Assembly: GCA_964579295.1 (NCBI GenBank)
Contig: CAZOGK010000017.1
Location: 1-64,000, forward strand
Reading direction: 5' to 3'
Source: JAAYYY01 sp964579295
GTDB taxonomy: Bacteria > Chloroflexota > Anaerolineae > Promineifilales > Promineifilaceae
DNA: 64,000 nucleotides
The notes beneath the pieces are model-generated. The model made no database searches, was not told the DNA's origin, and saw only the letters and a program-made list of their open reading frames with translations. The position numbers and the translations under genes were made by a program. Shown piece after piece: positions 7,764-17,006 of this stretch (the stretch's first letter is position 1; each line of letters starts with the position of its first letter).

Positions 7764-8447
7764 TTAGCGGGAGCGGCTCACATCCCACCAGGCAATATAA
7801 TCGTCGATGTGGCGCGCGTTGGCCGACATCTCGTCGATGGCTTCCAGGTCAACCAGCGGGATGTCATACTGCTGGCTGCGAAAGCGCACGCCCACAATCA
7901 ACCCGTGGCGGTCGTCCACCAGCGAGATGCGGCGCACCTCCACCACGTCCCCTTCTTGCAGCGGCCCCTGCACGCGGAAGCTGGCCACCTCGGCGGCAAA
8001 GGGAAACTCCAGGTTCTGCGCCAGATGGCCTACCCAGCGCTGAAACGCCTCGCGGTTGTCGGCGGCGCCCTGAATCAGCTCGCGAATGCGCTGCCCCTGC
8101 TCGCCCAGGTAGTCCCAATCGAACGCTTCGTCCAGCTCGGCGGCCACCTCGCTGGCGTCTCCGGGCCGGTCACGCGGCGCCGCCGGCAGCAAGGCGACCC
8201 GCGCCAGGGGGGTCTGGGTGAAGTCAACGCCCGCCTCCTCGGCCGCGTCACGGTATGCCTGCGACGTCTGCGCCAGCGTCTGGCTATCCCAGACGACGAC
8301 CAGTACCTCGCCATAGGTCTCGTCGTCAATCGTCTCCATAATCCAGCCCTGCCAACCGCTCAGGTCGGTGCCCAGCTCGGGGTGCTCGACGCCATCGCGG
8401 ACCACTACAGAATCGCCCTCGGCGAAGTTCGGCGCCTGTTCACGCAT
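7764..8447 (-). CDS. calcium-binding-type (CcbP-like) hypothetical protein
   Basis: This is a 227-residue soluble, strongly acidic protein. Residues 1-40 (FAEGDSVVVRDGVEHPE) resemble a small SH3/KOW-like barrel. The C-terminal 90 residues (FPFAAEVASF, then IPLVDLEAIDEMS and DDYIAWW) resemble the cyanobacterial CcbP calcium-binding family, in which clustered acidic residues hold calcium. That assignment comes from remembered pattern and is moderate. The DUF302 gene lies 12 bases upstream in the same direction, so the two are probably co-transcribed. Confidence 0.6.
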   Translation of the reverse strand: MREQAPNFAEGDSVVVRDGVEHPELGTDLSGWQGWIMETIDDETYGEVLVVVWDSQTLAQTSQAYRDAAEEAGVDFTQTPLARVALLPAAPRDRPGDASEVAAELDEAFDWDYLGEQGQRIRELIQGAADNREAFQRWVGHLAQNLEFPFAAEVASFRVQGPLQEGDVVEVRRISLVDDRHGLIVGVRFRSQQYDIPLVDLEAIDEMSANARHIDDYIAWWDVSRSR

Positions 8448-8459
8448 CAGCCAATCTCC

Positions 8460-8870
8460 TTAGCGGGCCGCCAGCGACTCGGCGACGCGCTGCAGGCGCT
8501 CGCGCGCCTCGCCGGCCACCGGCTCCAGCGCCGGGTTGCCGGCCACGCTCAACATCTGGGCCGGGTCGACGATACTCACCGTCGTACTGCCTTCAGCTTC
8601 ATAGACGATGACGTTGCAGGGCAGGAGCAGACCCAGCTCTGGCTCGAGCGTCAGGGCCTGGTAGGCCAGATGGGGGTTGCAGGCGCCGAGGATAACGTAG
8701 CGCCGGAAGTCTACGTCCAGCTTCTGCTTCATCGTCGCCCTGACGTCGATTTCCGTGAGGACGCCGAAGCCTTCTGACTTCAGCGCTTCCGTGGTCCGTC
8801 TAATTGCCTCTTCATAGGGAACGTCGAGTCGCGTGACCATGCCGTAATGGGTTGTGTCGTGTGCTTCCAT
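8460..8870 (-). CDS. DUF302 family protein
   Basis: This 136-residue protein has the DUF302 features: an opening beta-alpha unit (VPYEEAIRRTTEALKSEGFGVLTEIDV), then YVILGACNPHLAYQAL, then GLLLPCNVIVYE. The conserved Cys in the GACNP and LLPCNV segments are both present. No enzymatic role is established for the family. It is the first gene of a two-gene unit with the gene below it. Confidence 0.85.
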   Translation of the reverse strand: MEAHDTTHYGMVTRLDVPYEEAIRRTTEALKSEGFGVLTEIDVRATMKQKLDVDFRRYVILGACNPHLAYQALTLEPELGLLLPCNVIVYEAEGSTTVSIVDPAQMLSVAGNPALEPVAGEARERLQRVAESLAAR

Positions 8871-8951
8871 GTTAACCTCGCATTGTTGTCGGTCGTATCT
8901 CCGTTTTCTGAGGCGGGCAAGCTGCCCGCGCTCCGTCTCGCGGGGACCCTG

Positions 8952-8980
8952 TTGACCTATTCTAGCACCTAGTCTATAAG
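8952..8980 (+). promoter_or_regulatory. promoter of the recombinase gene (leaderless)
   Basis: TTGACC (8952-8957) and TATAAG (8975-8980) are spaced by 17 bases. The ATG at 8989 lies 8 bases after the -10 box, so the transcript would start at or next to the start codon. Confidence 0.6.
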
Positions 8981-8988
8981 TGAAGTAT

Positions 8989-10068
8989 ATGCGGAAGATA
9001 GGATCGCGGCGGTACCAGTTACCACTCTCCGGGCGCGACGTGCCGGATGCGCCAAGCTGGCTGCAGGCGACAGCCTTCCTGATGGAGGCGGGCGCCGCCA
9101 GCGTCCAGACGGAAGCGACCTACCGCAGCGGCCTGCGTCTACTGGCCGACTGGCTGCAGCAGACCGGCCATGACGGCTACTCTCTCGACGATAGTTGGCC
9201 GCTGGACCCGGCGGCGCTGACCACGGCGACGCTGCTCAGCTTCCGCGCCTGGCTGCTCAATAATCGCAGCCGGGCCACGGCCACCACCTACATGGCCGCG
9301 GTCAGCGGCTACCTCAACTATCTCGACGGCCAGGGCCAGCTGCCGCCCGGCGTGCAGCTCGGCAAGCTGCAGCGGCAGCTCGCGCGGCGCCAGATAGAGC
9401 GCAACCCGGCCGAAGGCGTGCTGGACCTGGACGAGGCGCGGCGGCAGATTCCGGCCATTATCGCCTATTACGACCAGCAGCCGCTGCCGCCGCCCGATGC
9501 GCCTTACGGCCGTCGCCTGGCGCTGCTGCGCAATCGCGCGCTGGTGCATACCCTCTATTCCACCGCGGCGCGCATTGCCGAGCTGGTGGCGCTCAACCGC
9601 AGCAACGTAGACCAGGGCCGGGCGCGCCACGCCTCGATTGTGGGCAAGGGCGGCAAGGGGCGCGTCATCCACATCCGCGACTACGCCCAGCAGGCAATCC
9701 GCGCCTACCTGGCGGCGCGCAGCGACAGCAACCCCGCCCTCTTTGTCGCCCACAGCCGCAACGCATCCAGCGCGCGCCTCTCCGTCACCTCGGCGCACAA
9801 CGTGGTCAAGCAGGCGGTGAAGGCGCTGGGGCTGCACAGCGCGCTGAGCGCACACGATTTCCGCCACTTCCGCGCCACGCAGCTCTTGCGCGAGGGGATG
9901 CCGCTGGAGGTGGTGCAGGAGTTTCTGGGACACGCCGACATCTCGACAACGCGCGGTATCTATGCGCCGGTTCTGGGCGTCCACGTAGTAGACGAATGGC
10001 TGGACAATATGGATGTGCCGCCGGGGGAGGCGCAACAGGCAGCAGCGAGCAAGGAGCAGGGCAGTTAG
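8989..10068 (+). CDS. tyrosine recombinase (XerC/D-like integrase)
   Basis: This 359-residue enzyme cuts and rejoins DNA through a tyrosine. It has an N-terminal SAM-like core-binding domain (residues about 25-120) and a catalytic domain with the full set of residues: Arg in TAARIAEL, Lys in GKGGKGR, His and Arg in HDFRHFRA, His in LGHADI and the nucleophile in TRGIYAP. A GTG at 8980 would add three residues but overlaps the -10 box, so ATG 8989 is chosen. The protein is longer than typical XerC/D and has an extended linker near residue 145. The last codon and stop overlap the convergent rhodanese gene by four bases. It may be a chromosomal Xer enzyme or a stranded element integrase; no attachment site or cargo is visible. 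Confidence 0.92.
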   Translation: MRKIGSRRYQLPLSGRDVPDAPSWLQATAFLMEAGAASVQTEATYRSGLRLLADWLQQTGHDGYSLDDSWPLDPAALTTATLLSFRAWLLNNRSRATATTYMAAVSGYLNYLDGQGQLPPGVQLGKLQRQLARRQIERNPAEGVLDLDEARRQIPAIIAYYDQQPLPPPDAPYGRRLALLRNRALVHTLYSTAARIAELVALNRSNVDQGRARHASIVGKGGKGRVIHIRDYAQQAIRAYLAARSDSNPALFVAHSRNASSARLSVTSAHNVVKQAVKALGLHSALSAHDFRHFRATQLLREGMPLEVVQEFLGHADISTTRGIYAPVLGVHVVDEWLDNMDVPPGEAQQAAASKEQGS

Positions 10069-10421
10069 TAGCTGCCCACGGAGGGGTCTACCTCACGCGC
10101 GTAGGCGTCGATACCCCCGGCCATGTGAGACACGTTGCGCCAGCCATTGGTCAGCAGCCAAGCGGCGACCTGGGCGGAGCGGATGCCGTGGTGGCAGAGG
10201 ATGACAATATCGGCATCACGGTCGTGAGCGGCAGCGGGCAGCGCCGCCGGGCCCTCGCGAATGAGCGCGCTGACCGGGGCGGTGAGCACGACGCCGTCGA
10301 GCCGCGCCGCCTGCAGTTCGTATGGTTCGCGCACGTCGAGCAGAACGAAGCTGTCGCCGCGCTCCCGGCGCGCAGCCACCTCTGCGGGAGACAGTTCGGG
10401 GACGTTGTACGGATTGGGCAT
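10065..10421 (-). CDS. rhodanese-like sulfurtransferase
   Basis: This single-domain rhodanese of 118 residues carries the active-site loop CHHGIRS, with the catalytic Cys that takes up sulfane sulfur, and the typical LLDVREPYEL and GWRNVSHMAGGIDAY segments. It has no signal peptide, so it should be cytoplasmic. The partner is not evident. Confidence 0.92.
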   Translation of the reverse strand: MPNPYNVPELSPAEVAARRERGDSFVLLDVREPYELQAARLDGVVLTAPVSALIREGPAALPAAAHDRDADIVILCHHGIRSAQVAAWLLTNGWRNVSHMAGGIDAYAREVDPSVGSY

Positions 10422-10469
10422 GTGGAGGGTTCGATAGCGAATGTCCTGCGAGAAATCCGCTATCTCGCG

Positions 10470-10949
10470 CTAACTGCGGTGCTTCTCGCGCAGGGCGCGC
10501 TCGACCTGCCGGTCGGCGTCCCGCTTGCGCAGGTCAGAGCGCTTGTCATAGAGCTTCTTGCCGCGCGCCAGCGCCACCTCCACTTTCGCCAGGCCGCCGG
10601 AGAGATAGAGCTTGGTGGGCACCATCGCCATCCCTTTGCTCTGCAGTGCGTCGAGGATCTTGTTAATCTCCCGCCGGTGCAGCAGCAGCTTGCGCGGGCG
10701 CGTCGGGTCGTGGTTTTCGCGGTTGCCGTGGTCGTAGGGGGAGATGGTCGCTTCTATCAGGTATAGCTCGTCGCCACGCGGCTGCACGTAGGCGCGCTGC
10801 AGGCTCACCTTGTGGGCGCGGACCGACTTGATTTCCGTGCCCGTCAGCACCAGGCCCGCCTCGAAGCGCTCCAGCAACTCATAATCGTGGCTGGCGCGCC
10901 GATTGCGGGCGATTACCTGACCCTGCTCCTTCTGTTTCCTGCTCATCAT
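10470..10949 (-). CDS. smpB: SsrA-binding protein
   Basis: SmpB binds tmRNA and helps rescue stalled ribosomes. The 159-residue length and the motifs NRRASHDYELLE, LTGTEIKSVR, GNRENHDPTRPRKLLLH and the basic tail beginning GKKLYDKR are diagnostic. Two ATG codons stand in tandem at the start. The tmRNA gene itself is not in the window. Confidence 0.96.
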   Translation of the reverse strand: MMSRKQKEQGQVIARNRRASHDYELLERFEAGLVLTGTEIKSVRAHKVSLQRAYVQPRGDELYLIEATISPYDHGNRENHDPTRPRKLLLHRREINKILDALQSKGMAMVPTKLYLSGGLAKVEVALARGKKLYDKRSDLRKRDADRQVERALREKHRS

Positions 10950-10984
10950 CGTTCTCTTCAGGTCGCTGGTTATGCCGGCGGCGC

Positions 10985-12555
10985 CTATTCCCCTTCCAGC
11001 AAATAGTCCACGGCCCGCTCTAGCTGTGTATCCTCGGCCTCATCCTCGAACAGCACGCCCTCGTCCAGCACCACTTCAATGTCCGGGGCCACGCCCTCGG
11101 CGTCGATGCTGACGTTGGCCGGCGTATACCAGCGGGCAATGGTCACGTTAAGCTGCGAGCCGTCGCTGAGAGTGTGCGGCAACTGCACCGATCCTTTGCC
11201 AAAGGTCGTCTCGCCGATGAGGACGCCGCGCCCGTGGTCGCGAACCGCGCCGGCCACGATTTCGGCGGCGCTGGCGCTGAACTCGTTGACCAGCACCACC
11301 AGTGGAATCTCCTCGGCTATCTGCCCATCGCCGGCGTTAAAAACCTCGCTCAGCTCGCCCGTCGAGTTGCGCTCGTAGAGGACGACCGATTCGGGCAGGA
11401 AGAGGTCGGCCACCGTCACCGACTGCGTCAGGAAGCCGCCGGCATTGTTGCGCAGGTCCAGAATCAGGCCGCGCGGGTTCTGCGCCAGCAGCTCCTCCAG
11501 GGCCAGCTGCAGCTGCTCGGTCGCCAGGCTGTTGAAGCTCGCCAGCTCGACGTAGGCAATATTGTCCTCCAGCATCTCGTGGGTGACCACGGGAATGACG
11601 ATATGGGCGCGCGTGAGCGGCACATCAAACGGCTCCGGCGTCTCGCCACGCACGAAGGTAATCACCACGTCGGTGCCCGCCGGCCCCAGAATATAGGAAA
11701 TGACCTCCTCCAGCGCCTTGCCCACCATCGATTCGCCGTCCACGGCGACGACCATATCGCCCGGCCGCAGCCCGGCCGCTTCCGCTGGCGAGCCGGCAAT
11801 GGGCCGCACAATCTCGGTGAGGCCCTGGTCGTTCTCCTGCACGTAAGCGCCGATGCCATCATAGGCGCCTTCAAAGCGCTCCTGCATGCGCACCGCCGCC
11901 GGCGGGTCGATGAAGCGCGTGTGCGGGTCGCCCAGGCCATCGACCAGCCCGCGCACCACGGCATAGGAAAGCTCCTGCTCGTCGGGCAGCTCGCCGTCAT
12001 AGGCCCGCTGCAGGATTTCCCACACCTCCCACAGCAGCTCCAGGTCGNNNNNNNNNNNNNNNNNNNNNNNNNNNNNNNNNNNNNNNNNNNNNNNNNNNNN
12101 NNNNNNNNNNNNNNNNNNNNNNNNNNNNNNNNNNNNNNNNNNNNNNNGCCGTCATAGGCCCGCTGCAGGATTTCCCACACCTCCCACAGCAGCTCCAGGT
12201 CGCCCTCGGCAAAGCGGCCATCGGCGTCAATAGCGCTTTCGGTGGCGGCGCCCGGCGGCGCCGCCGGCGCGCTCTCGCTCTGCGCTTCGGCGGGGGCCTC
12301 CGGGGCGGCGGGGGCGCTGGTGGCCGGCGCCTCGGTGGGCGCAATGACCTCCACGGGTAGCGTCGCTTCCGGCAGCGGCGTCACCGCTCCCAGCTCGACT
12401 GGCTCGCTCCGCTCGACGGCGACCAGGGTCGGCTCGCCGGCCGCGCTGCCGCGCCCGATAAAATAGCCGGCGGTCGCCATGAGCAGGCAGAGCAGGACAA
12501 TCAGCACGGCGCCGCCGGCGCCGGCGAGCAGTTTCACAGAATTATTGGTCATCAT
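10985..12555 (-). CDS. S41 family C-terminal processing protease (interrupted by a scaffold gap)
   Basis: The gene is cut by the N run at 12048-12147. The 55 bases on either side of the gap are identical, and removing 155 bases joins the two halves in frame through ...WEILQRAYDG-ELPDEQ..., giving 471 residues. The N-terminus has a membrane anchor (LLAGAGGAVLIVLLCLLMATAGYF would span it) and a Pro/Ala-rich linker. A PDZ domain (GIGAYVQENDQ to PGDMVVAVDG) precedes the peptidase domain. The catalytic Ser is in VNEFSASAAEI and the Lys in TTFGKGSVQ. It should act outside the membrane on misfolded or signal-bearing proteins. Its start overlaps the stop of the upstream S41 gene by ATGA. Confidence 0.93.
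12048..12147. other. scaffold gap (100 N), flanks overlap by 55 bases
   Basis: The bases at 11993-12047 and 12148-12202 are identical. This is the signature of two contigs ending in the same k-mer, so the gap probably holds no missing sequence. Confidence 0.9.
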
Positions 12556-13739
12556 TCGTTACCATTGAGGTGAGCAACGGCCGTCTCCAGGGCAACGTCC
12601 TGCCCGCGGTCGATTGCTTCCTGGGTTACTTCCACGGGTATGTCCGGCTGCAGCCCCTGTTCGTCAATCTCGTGGCGATTGGGCGTGTACCAGCGGGACG
12701 AGGTCACGTGCACCGAGGAGCCGTCGCTGAGGTCGTAGACAAGCTGCACCGACCCTTTGCCAAAGGTGCGGCTGCCGACCAGCAGCGCCCGCCCCCGGTC
12801 CTGCAGCGCCCCGGCCAGAATCTCCGAGCTGCTTGCCGTCTGCCCATCGACGAGCACGACGAGCGGCATTGCGCCGGCCACGGGCCCCTGCGCGGCGTTG
12901 TAGGTGCGCTCTTCTTCATTGCGGCTCTTCTGGATCATGACCGGGCCGCCGTCGAGGAAATGGCCGGCCACTTCGACGGCGGCGTCGAGCAGGCCGCCGC
13001 CATTGTGGCGCAGGTCGAGGATGAGCCGCGTCGCTCCGGCCGCCTGCAGGGCGGTAACCGCCGCCTCAATTTCCTGGCCGCTCTCGCCGCTGAAGCGACT
13101 GAGCTGGATATAGCCGACCGTGGGCGCCTCGTCCAACAGGCGGTAGCTGACCGACGGGATGAGAATGTCGCCGCGCACGATGGCTATCTCCACCGCCTCG
13201 CTGCTGTCGGCGTGGCGCACGGTCAGCATGACCGTAGTGCCCTTCTCGCCGCGCACGAGCTGGGCGATTTCGGCGACGGTCATCTCCGGCGTAATCTCGC
13301 GCCCGTCGACGGCCAGCAGCACGTCGCCACGGCGGATGCCGGCGGCCTCGGCCGGGTTGCCCGGGATCGGCTCCAGAATCAGCTCGCCAGCGTCATTTCG
13401 GGACAGGTTGGCGCCAATGCCGCCATAGTTGCCGCGCAGCGAGTCACGCTCCTGCTCGCGCACCACCGGCTCGACAAAGATAGTGTAGGGGTCGTGCAGC
13501 TCGTTGAGCGCGCCGCGGATGGCGCCGTACGTGACCAGGTTCTGCGGTGGCTGCTCGCCGAAATAGCTGGCGTCGATGTAGCTCCAGGCCTCGTCAAGCA
13601 GAGCAAAGTCGACGCCGGCGCCGCTCACCTGACGCTCGCCCAGAAAATCGCGCGCCAGATAGCCCGCGGCAAAAGCGGCAATCGCCATCACCAGCACGAG
13701 AACGACGACGAGAAAGGATCTGCGTATGCTATGGGTCAT
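12552..13739 (-). CDS. S41 family C-terminal processing protease
   Basis: This 395-residue protease starts at ATG 13739, where a basic segment and signal anchor begin (MTHSIRRSFLVVVLVLVMAI). The frame extends further upstream without a better start. The PDZ domain includes YGGIGANL and IRRGDVLLAVDG. The catalytic Ser is in GQTASSSEI and the Lys in RTFGKGSVQ. The downstream gene is a second S41 protease overlapping by four bases. The pair looks like a tandem duplication that has diverged. Confidence 0.94.
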   Translation of the reverse strand: MTHSIRRSFLVVVLVLVMAIAAFAAGYLARDFLGERQVSGAGVDFALLDEAWSYIDASYFGEQPPQNLVTYGAIRGALNELHDPYTIFVEPVVREQERDSLRGNYGGIGANLSRNDAGELILEPIPGNPAEAAGIRRGDVLLAVDGREITPEMTVAEIAQLVRGEKGTTVMLTVRHADSSEAVEIAIVRGDILIPSVSYRLLDEAPTVGYIQLSRFSGESGQEIEAAVTALQAAGATRLILDLRHNGGGLLDAAVEVAGHFLDGGPVMIQKSRNEEERTYNAAQGPVAGAMPLVVLVDGQTASSSEILAGALQDRGRALLVGSRTFGKGSVQLVYDLSDGSSVHVTSSRWYTPNRHEIDEQGLQPDIPVEVTQEAIDRGQDVALETAVAHLNGNE

Positions 13740-14019
13740 AAAGAAGAGCCAGATAAGCGGTGGTCCCAGGGGGAGGGATTGTTGTTTTCTCCCATCAGAG
13801 TCGCGTGATTGTAGCAATCGCCTCTGGCGCTGGCAATGAGCCTGGCGCGCCGCGGCCCGGACGGCTCATCTGCCACTTAAGGCGCTCCTCAGGCGCCGCT
13901 TCGATATACGAAAAGTGCGCAGCAGAAATGGGACTTTTGCCACCGTTTACAGTATACTGTGGGCGCGCCGGCCCGGTCATCCACCCGGATTGCAGGCGCA
14001 CTTCTGGAAGTAGATCAAG

Positions 14020-16944
14020 ATGACGTTTTTGTGGCGCCTTAGTCTGGTTATTATTCTGGTCGCGGCTATCTTCGCGCCCGCGCCTCGCCTGGCGGCGCAG
14101 GAGGATGGCCCGCCGGCTGCCGCCGCGCTCCTGGAACAGATGTCGGTAGCCGAGCGGGTGGGCCAGCTCTTCCTCGTTACCTTCTCCGGCGACAATCCCG
14201 TCTCCGACGCCATGATTACCGACCTCATTGTCAACTATCACGTGGGCGGCGTGGCGCTTAGCGCCGCCCACAACAACATCCGCGCCACCGGCGCGGAAAC
14301 GCCAGCAGCCGTGGCGTCGCTGGCCAATCAGCTGCAGGAGCTGGCGCTGCAGGGCGAGGCCGCCCTTGACTCGCGCCCCATCACGGCGACGCAGACGCTG
14401 ACCCCGACGATTACCCCCGCCCCGGCTGTGGCCCCCGCCGGCGCCGGCGGCGTGCGCCTGCCCCTCTTTATCGCCATCACACACGAGGGCGACGGCCCGC
14501 CCTATACCCAGATTCTCGAAGGGCTGACGCCGCTGCCCAGCCAGATGGCGCTGGGCGCCACCTGGCAGCCGGCGCTGGCCGAGGACATCGGGCAGATTGC
14601 CGGGCGCGAGCTGGCCGCGGTCGGCGTGAACATGCTGCTCGGTCCGTCGCTCGACGTGCTGGAAGACCCGAAGCCGGGCGCGGCCAGCGACCTGGGCGTG
14701 CGCACCTTTGGCGGCGACCCTTACTGGGTGGGCCTCATGGGCCGCGCCTATACCGAAGGGGTCCATCGCGGCAGCAATGGCGCCGTGGCCGTCATCGCCA
14801 AACATTTCCCCGGCCAGGGCAGCAGCGACCGCCCCCTGGGCGAGGAATTGTCCACCGTGCGAAAATCGCTCGACCAGCTCAAGCAGGTGGAGCTGGCCCC
14901 CTTCGTGGCCGTCACCGGGCAGGCGGGCGACCCGGCCGGCGTAGCCGACGGGCTGCTGACCACGCACATACGCTATCAGGGCTTCCAGGGCAATATCCGC
15001 GCCACCACGGCGCCGGTCAGCTTTGACCCGCTGGCGCTGCAGTCGCTCATGGCCGAGCCGGAGTTCGCGCCCTGGCGGCAGAACGGCGGCCTCATCGTCT
15101 CCGATGCCCTGGGGGTACGCGCCGTGCAGCGCTTCTACGATGACACGGGCCAGACCTTCGCCCACCGGCGCATTGCCAAAGACGCCCTGGTGGCGGGCAA
15201 CGACCTGCTCTATCTCGCCGACTTCGCCCTGGACACCAACGACTGGCGCGCACAATACCTGAACATGGCCGATACCATCGTCTCCTTCCAGACGCGCTAC
15301 GAGACCGACCCGGCCTTTCGCCTGCGCGTAGACGAAGCGCTGCTGCGCATCCTGGAGCTGAAGCTGCGCCTCTATCAGGACGATTTCAGCCTGGAGAATG
15401 TGCTGGTGGACACGGACGTAGACGTGGGCCGGCTCAGCAGTGCGGCCATGCGCGTGGCCCAGGAAGGGATTACGCTGATTGCACCCAGCCAGGCGGAGCT
15501 GGCCGAGCGGATGCCCGGCCCGCCTTCCGGCGCCGACGATATTGTCATCTTCACCGACGTGCGCACGGCGCGCCAGTGCCGCGACTGCCTGCCGGAAGCC
15601 TACATCAGCCAGCGAAGCCTGGAAGAGCGGCTGCTGGCGCTCTACGGCCCCGACAGCAGCAACCAGATCCGCGAAGAGCAGATCCGCAGCTTTACCTTCT
15701 CTGACCTATCGGAGTTCATCGCCGCCGGGCCGGCGCCCATCGCCGCGCCGACGCCGGGCAACGCCGATGGTGAAACTGGGCCGGAGAGCGCGCCGCCGCC
15801 CTTCCCCGCGGCCTTTGCCGTGCAGTCGGCGCTGCAGGAAGCGGAGTGGATCATCTTCGCCATGCTCGACGTTGCGGACAGCGCCCCCAGCTCGACGGCG
15901 CTCAAGCAGTTCCTGGCGCAGCGGCAGGATATGTTCCGCAACAGCCGGCTCATCGTCTTTGCCTATAATGCACCCTATTTCCTGGACACGACCGAAATCA
16001 GCAAGCTGACCGCCTACTATGGCGTTTACAGTAAGATTCCGGCCTTCATCGACACCACGGCGCGCGTCCTCTTTCAGGAGATTTCCGTGCGCGGCGCGCC
16101 GCCCGTCGACGTGCGCGATACCGGCTACATGCTGCTGGAGATTACGCGCCCCGACCCGGACCAGGTGATTGAGGTGGCCATAGTGCGCAACGGCGCCGTC
16201 GAGTCGCCGGCGGTAGAAGCGCCGCTGGAGCTGCAGGTGGGCGACAACGTGCGCCTGCGCGCCGGCGTCATCGTCGACCACAACGGGCGCGCCGTGCCCG
16301 ACGGCACGCCGGTGCAGTTCTTTCAGGAGGACCGCACAGAGGGGCTGATTACCCTGCTGGGCGAAAGCCAGACGCGCGGCGGCATCGCCGAGCTGGATTA
16401 CGTGCTGGAAGACCGCACCGGCCAGTTCCGCATCACGGCGCAGAGCGGCAGCGCGCGCAGCTCGCAGCAGCTGGACATTGTCATTGGCGAGCGAGTGCTG
16501 GTGGTGATGATCACTTCGACCCCGGCGCCGACGGCCACCAGCACGCCCACGCCCACGCCGACGAGCACGCCCACCCCCACGCCCACCGTCACGGCGACCA
16601 TTGCGCCCATAGCCACCGCCGCGCCCGCCCCGCCCGAGCCGCGCGTGGAAATCTCGCTGGCCGACATTCAGCAGCTACTGGGGCTGATTGGCGGCCTCAC
16701 GGCCACCTTTGCCGCCGGCTGGCTGGCGACGCGCGAGCATAGCCTGAGCCGCCGCGTGCGCCTGCTGACCTCCGGCATGGTCGGCGCCCTGCTGCTCTAC
16801 AACTACTACGTGCTGGGTCTGCCGGGCGCCGCCCCGCTCGCCTCGCTCTCCGGCTGGGCCGGCCTGGTCACCGCCCTGGTAGGGGGCATGGTGGGGCTCG
16901 TAGTCAGCTGGGCCGTCCTCGTCCAGCTCCGCGACTCCTTCTGA
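14020..16944 (+). CDS. secreted, membrane-anchored glycoside hydrolase family 3-like protein
   Basis: This 974-residue protein has a signal sequence (residues 1-26), a GH3 barrel (about 35-400), a second alpha/beta region, a beta-rich segment and a Thr/Pro linker near 830-860. Two C-terminal membrane helices (about 885-970) follow. The nucleophile candidate is Asp362 in IVSDALG, and KHFPGQG (261-267) matches the NagZ-type substrate motif. However, the DSH triplet that carries the catalytic His in NagZ-type beta-N-acetylglucosaminidases is replaced by a DRPLGEE stretch. Activity on muropeptides or chitosugars is therefore uncertain. It is a single-gene unit with a possible -10 box TATACT at 13953. 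Confidence 0.85.
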   Translation: MTFLWRLSLVIILVAAIFAPAPRLAAQEDGPPAAAALLEQMSVAERVGQLFLVTFSGDNPVSDAMITDLIVNYHVGGVALSAAHNNIRATGAETPAAVASLANQLQELALQGEAALDSRPITATQTLTPTITPAPAVAPAGAGGVRLPLFIAITHEGDGPPYTQILEGLTPLPSQMALGATWQPALAEDIGQIAGRELAAVGVNMLLGPSLDVLEDPKPGAASDLGVRTFGGDPYWVGLMGRAYTEGVHRGSNGAVAVIAKHFPGQGSSDRPLGEELSTVRKSLDQLKQVELAPFVAVTGQAGDPAGVADGLLTTHIRYQGFQGNIRATTAPVSFDPLALQSLMAEPEFAPWRQNGGLIVSDALGVRAVQRFYDDTGQTFAHRRIAKDALVAGNDLLYLADFALDTNDWRAQYLNMADTIVSFQTRYETDPAFRLRVDEALLRILELKLRLYQDDFSLENVLVDTDVDVGRLSSAAMRVAQEGITLIAPSQAELAERMPGPPSGADDIVIFTDVRTARQCRDCLPEAYISQRSLEERLLALYGPDSSNQIREEQIRSFTFSDLSEFIAAGPAPIAAPTPGNADGETGPESAPPPFPAAFAVQSALQEAEWIIFAMLDVADSAPSSTALKQFLAQRQDMFRNSRLIVFAYNAPYFLDTTEISKLTAYYGVYSKIPAFIDTTARVLFQEISVRGAPPVDVRDTGYMLLEITRPDPDQVIEVAIVRNGAVESPAVEAPLELQVGDNVRLRAGVIVDHNGRAVPDGTPVQFFQEDRTEGLITLLGESQTRGGIAELDYVLEDRTGQFRITAQSGSARSSQQLDIVIGERVLVVMITSTPAPTATSTPTPTPTSTPTPTPTVTATIAPIATAAPAPPEPRVEISLADIQQLLGLIGGLTATFAAGWLATREHSLSRRVRLLTSGMVGALLLYNYYVLGLPGAAPLASLSGWAGLVTALVGGMVGLVVSWAVLVQLRDSF

Positions 16945-17006
16945 TTTTCCCGCCGCCCCGAGAAGCGTGCGCCACGCAAAACGCCGCTTACGCCGGTAAT
17001 GCCCAA

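Noticed and set aside
8952..10068. Prophage or integron around the tyrosine recombinase
   Set aside because: No attachment repeats, phage genes or gene cassettes lie nearby, and the neighbours are ordinary chromosomal genes.
12048..12202. Real direct duplication flanking the gap in the protease gene
   Set aside because: The copies are exactly identical over 55 bases and removing one restores the reading frame, which fits contig-end overlap better than duplication.
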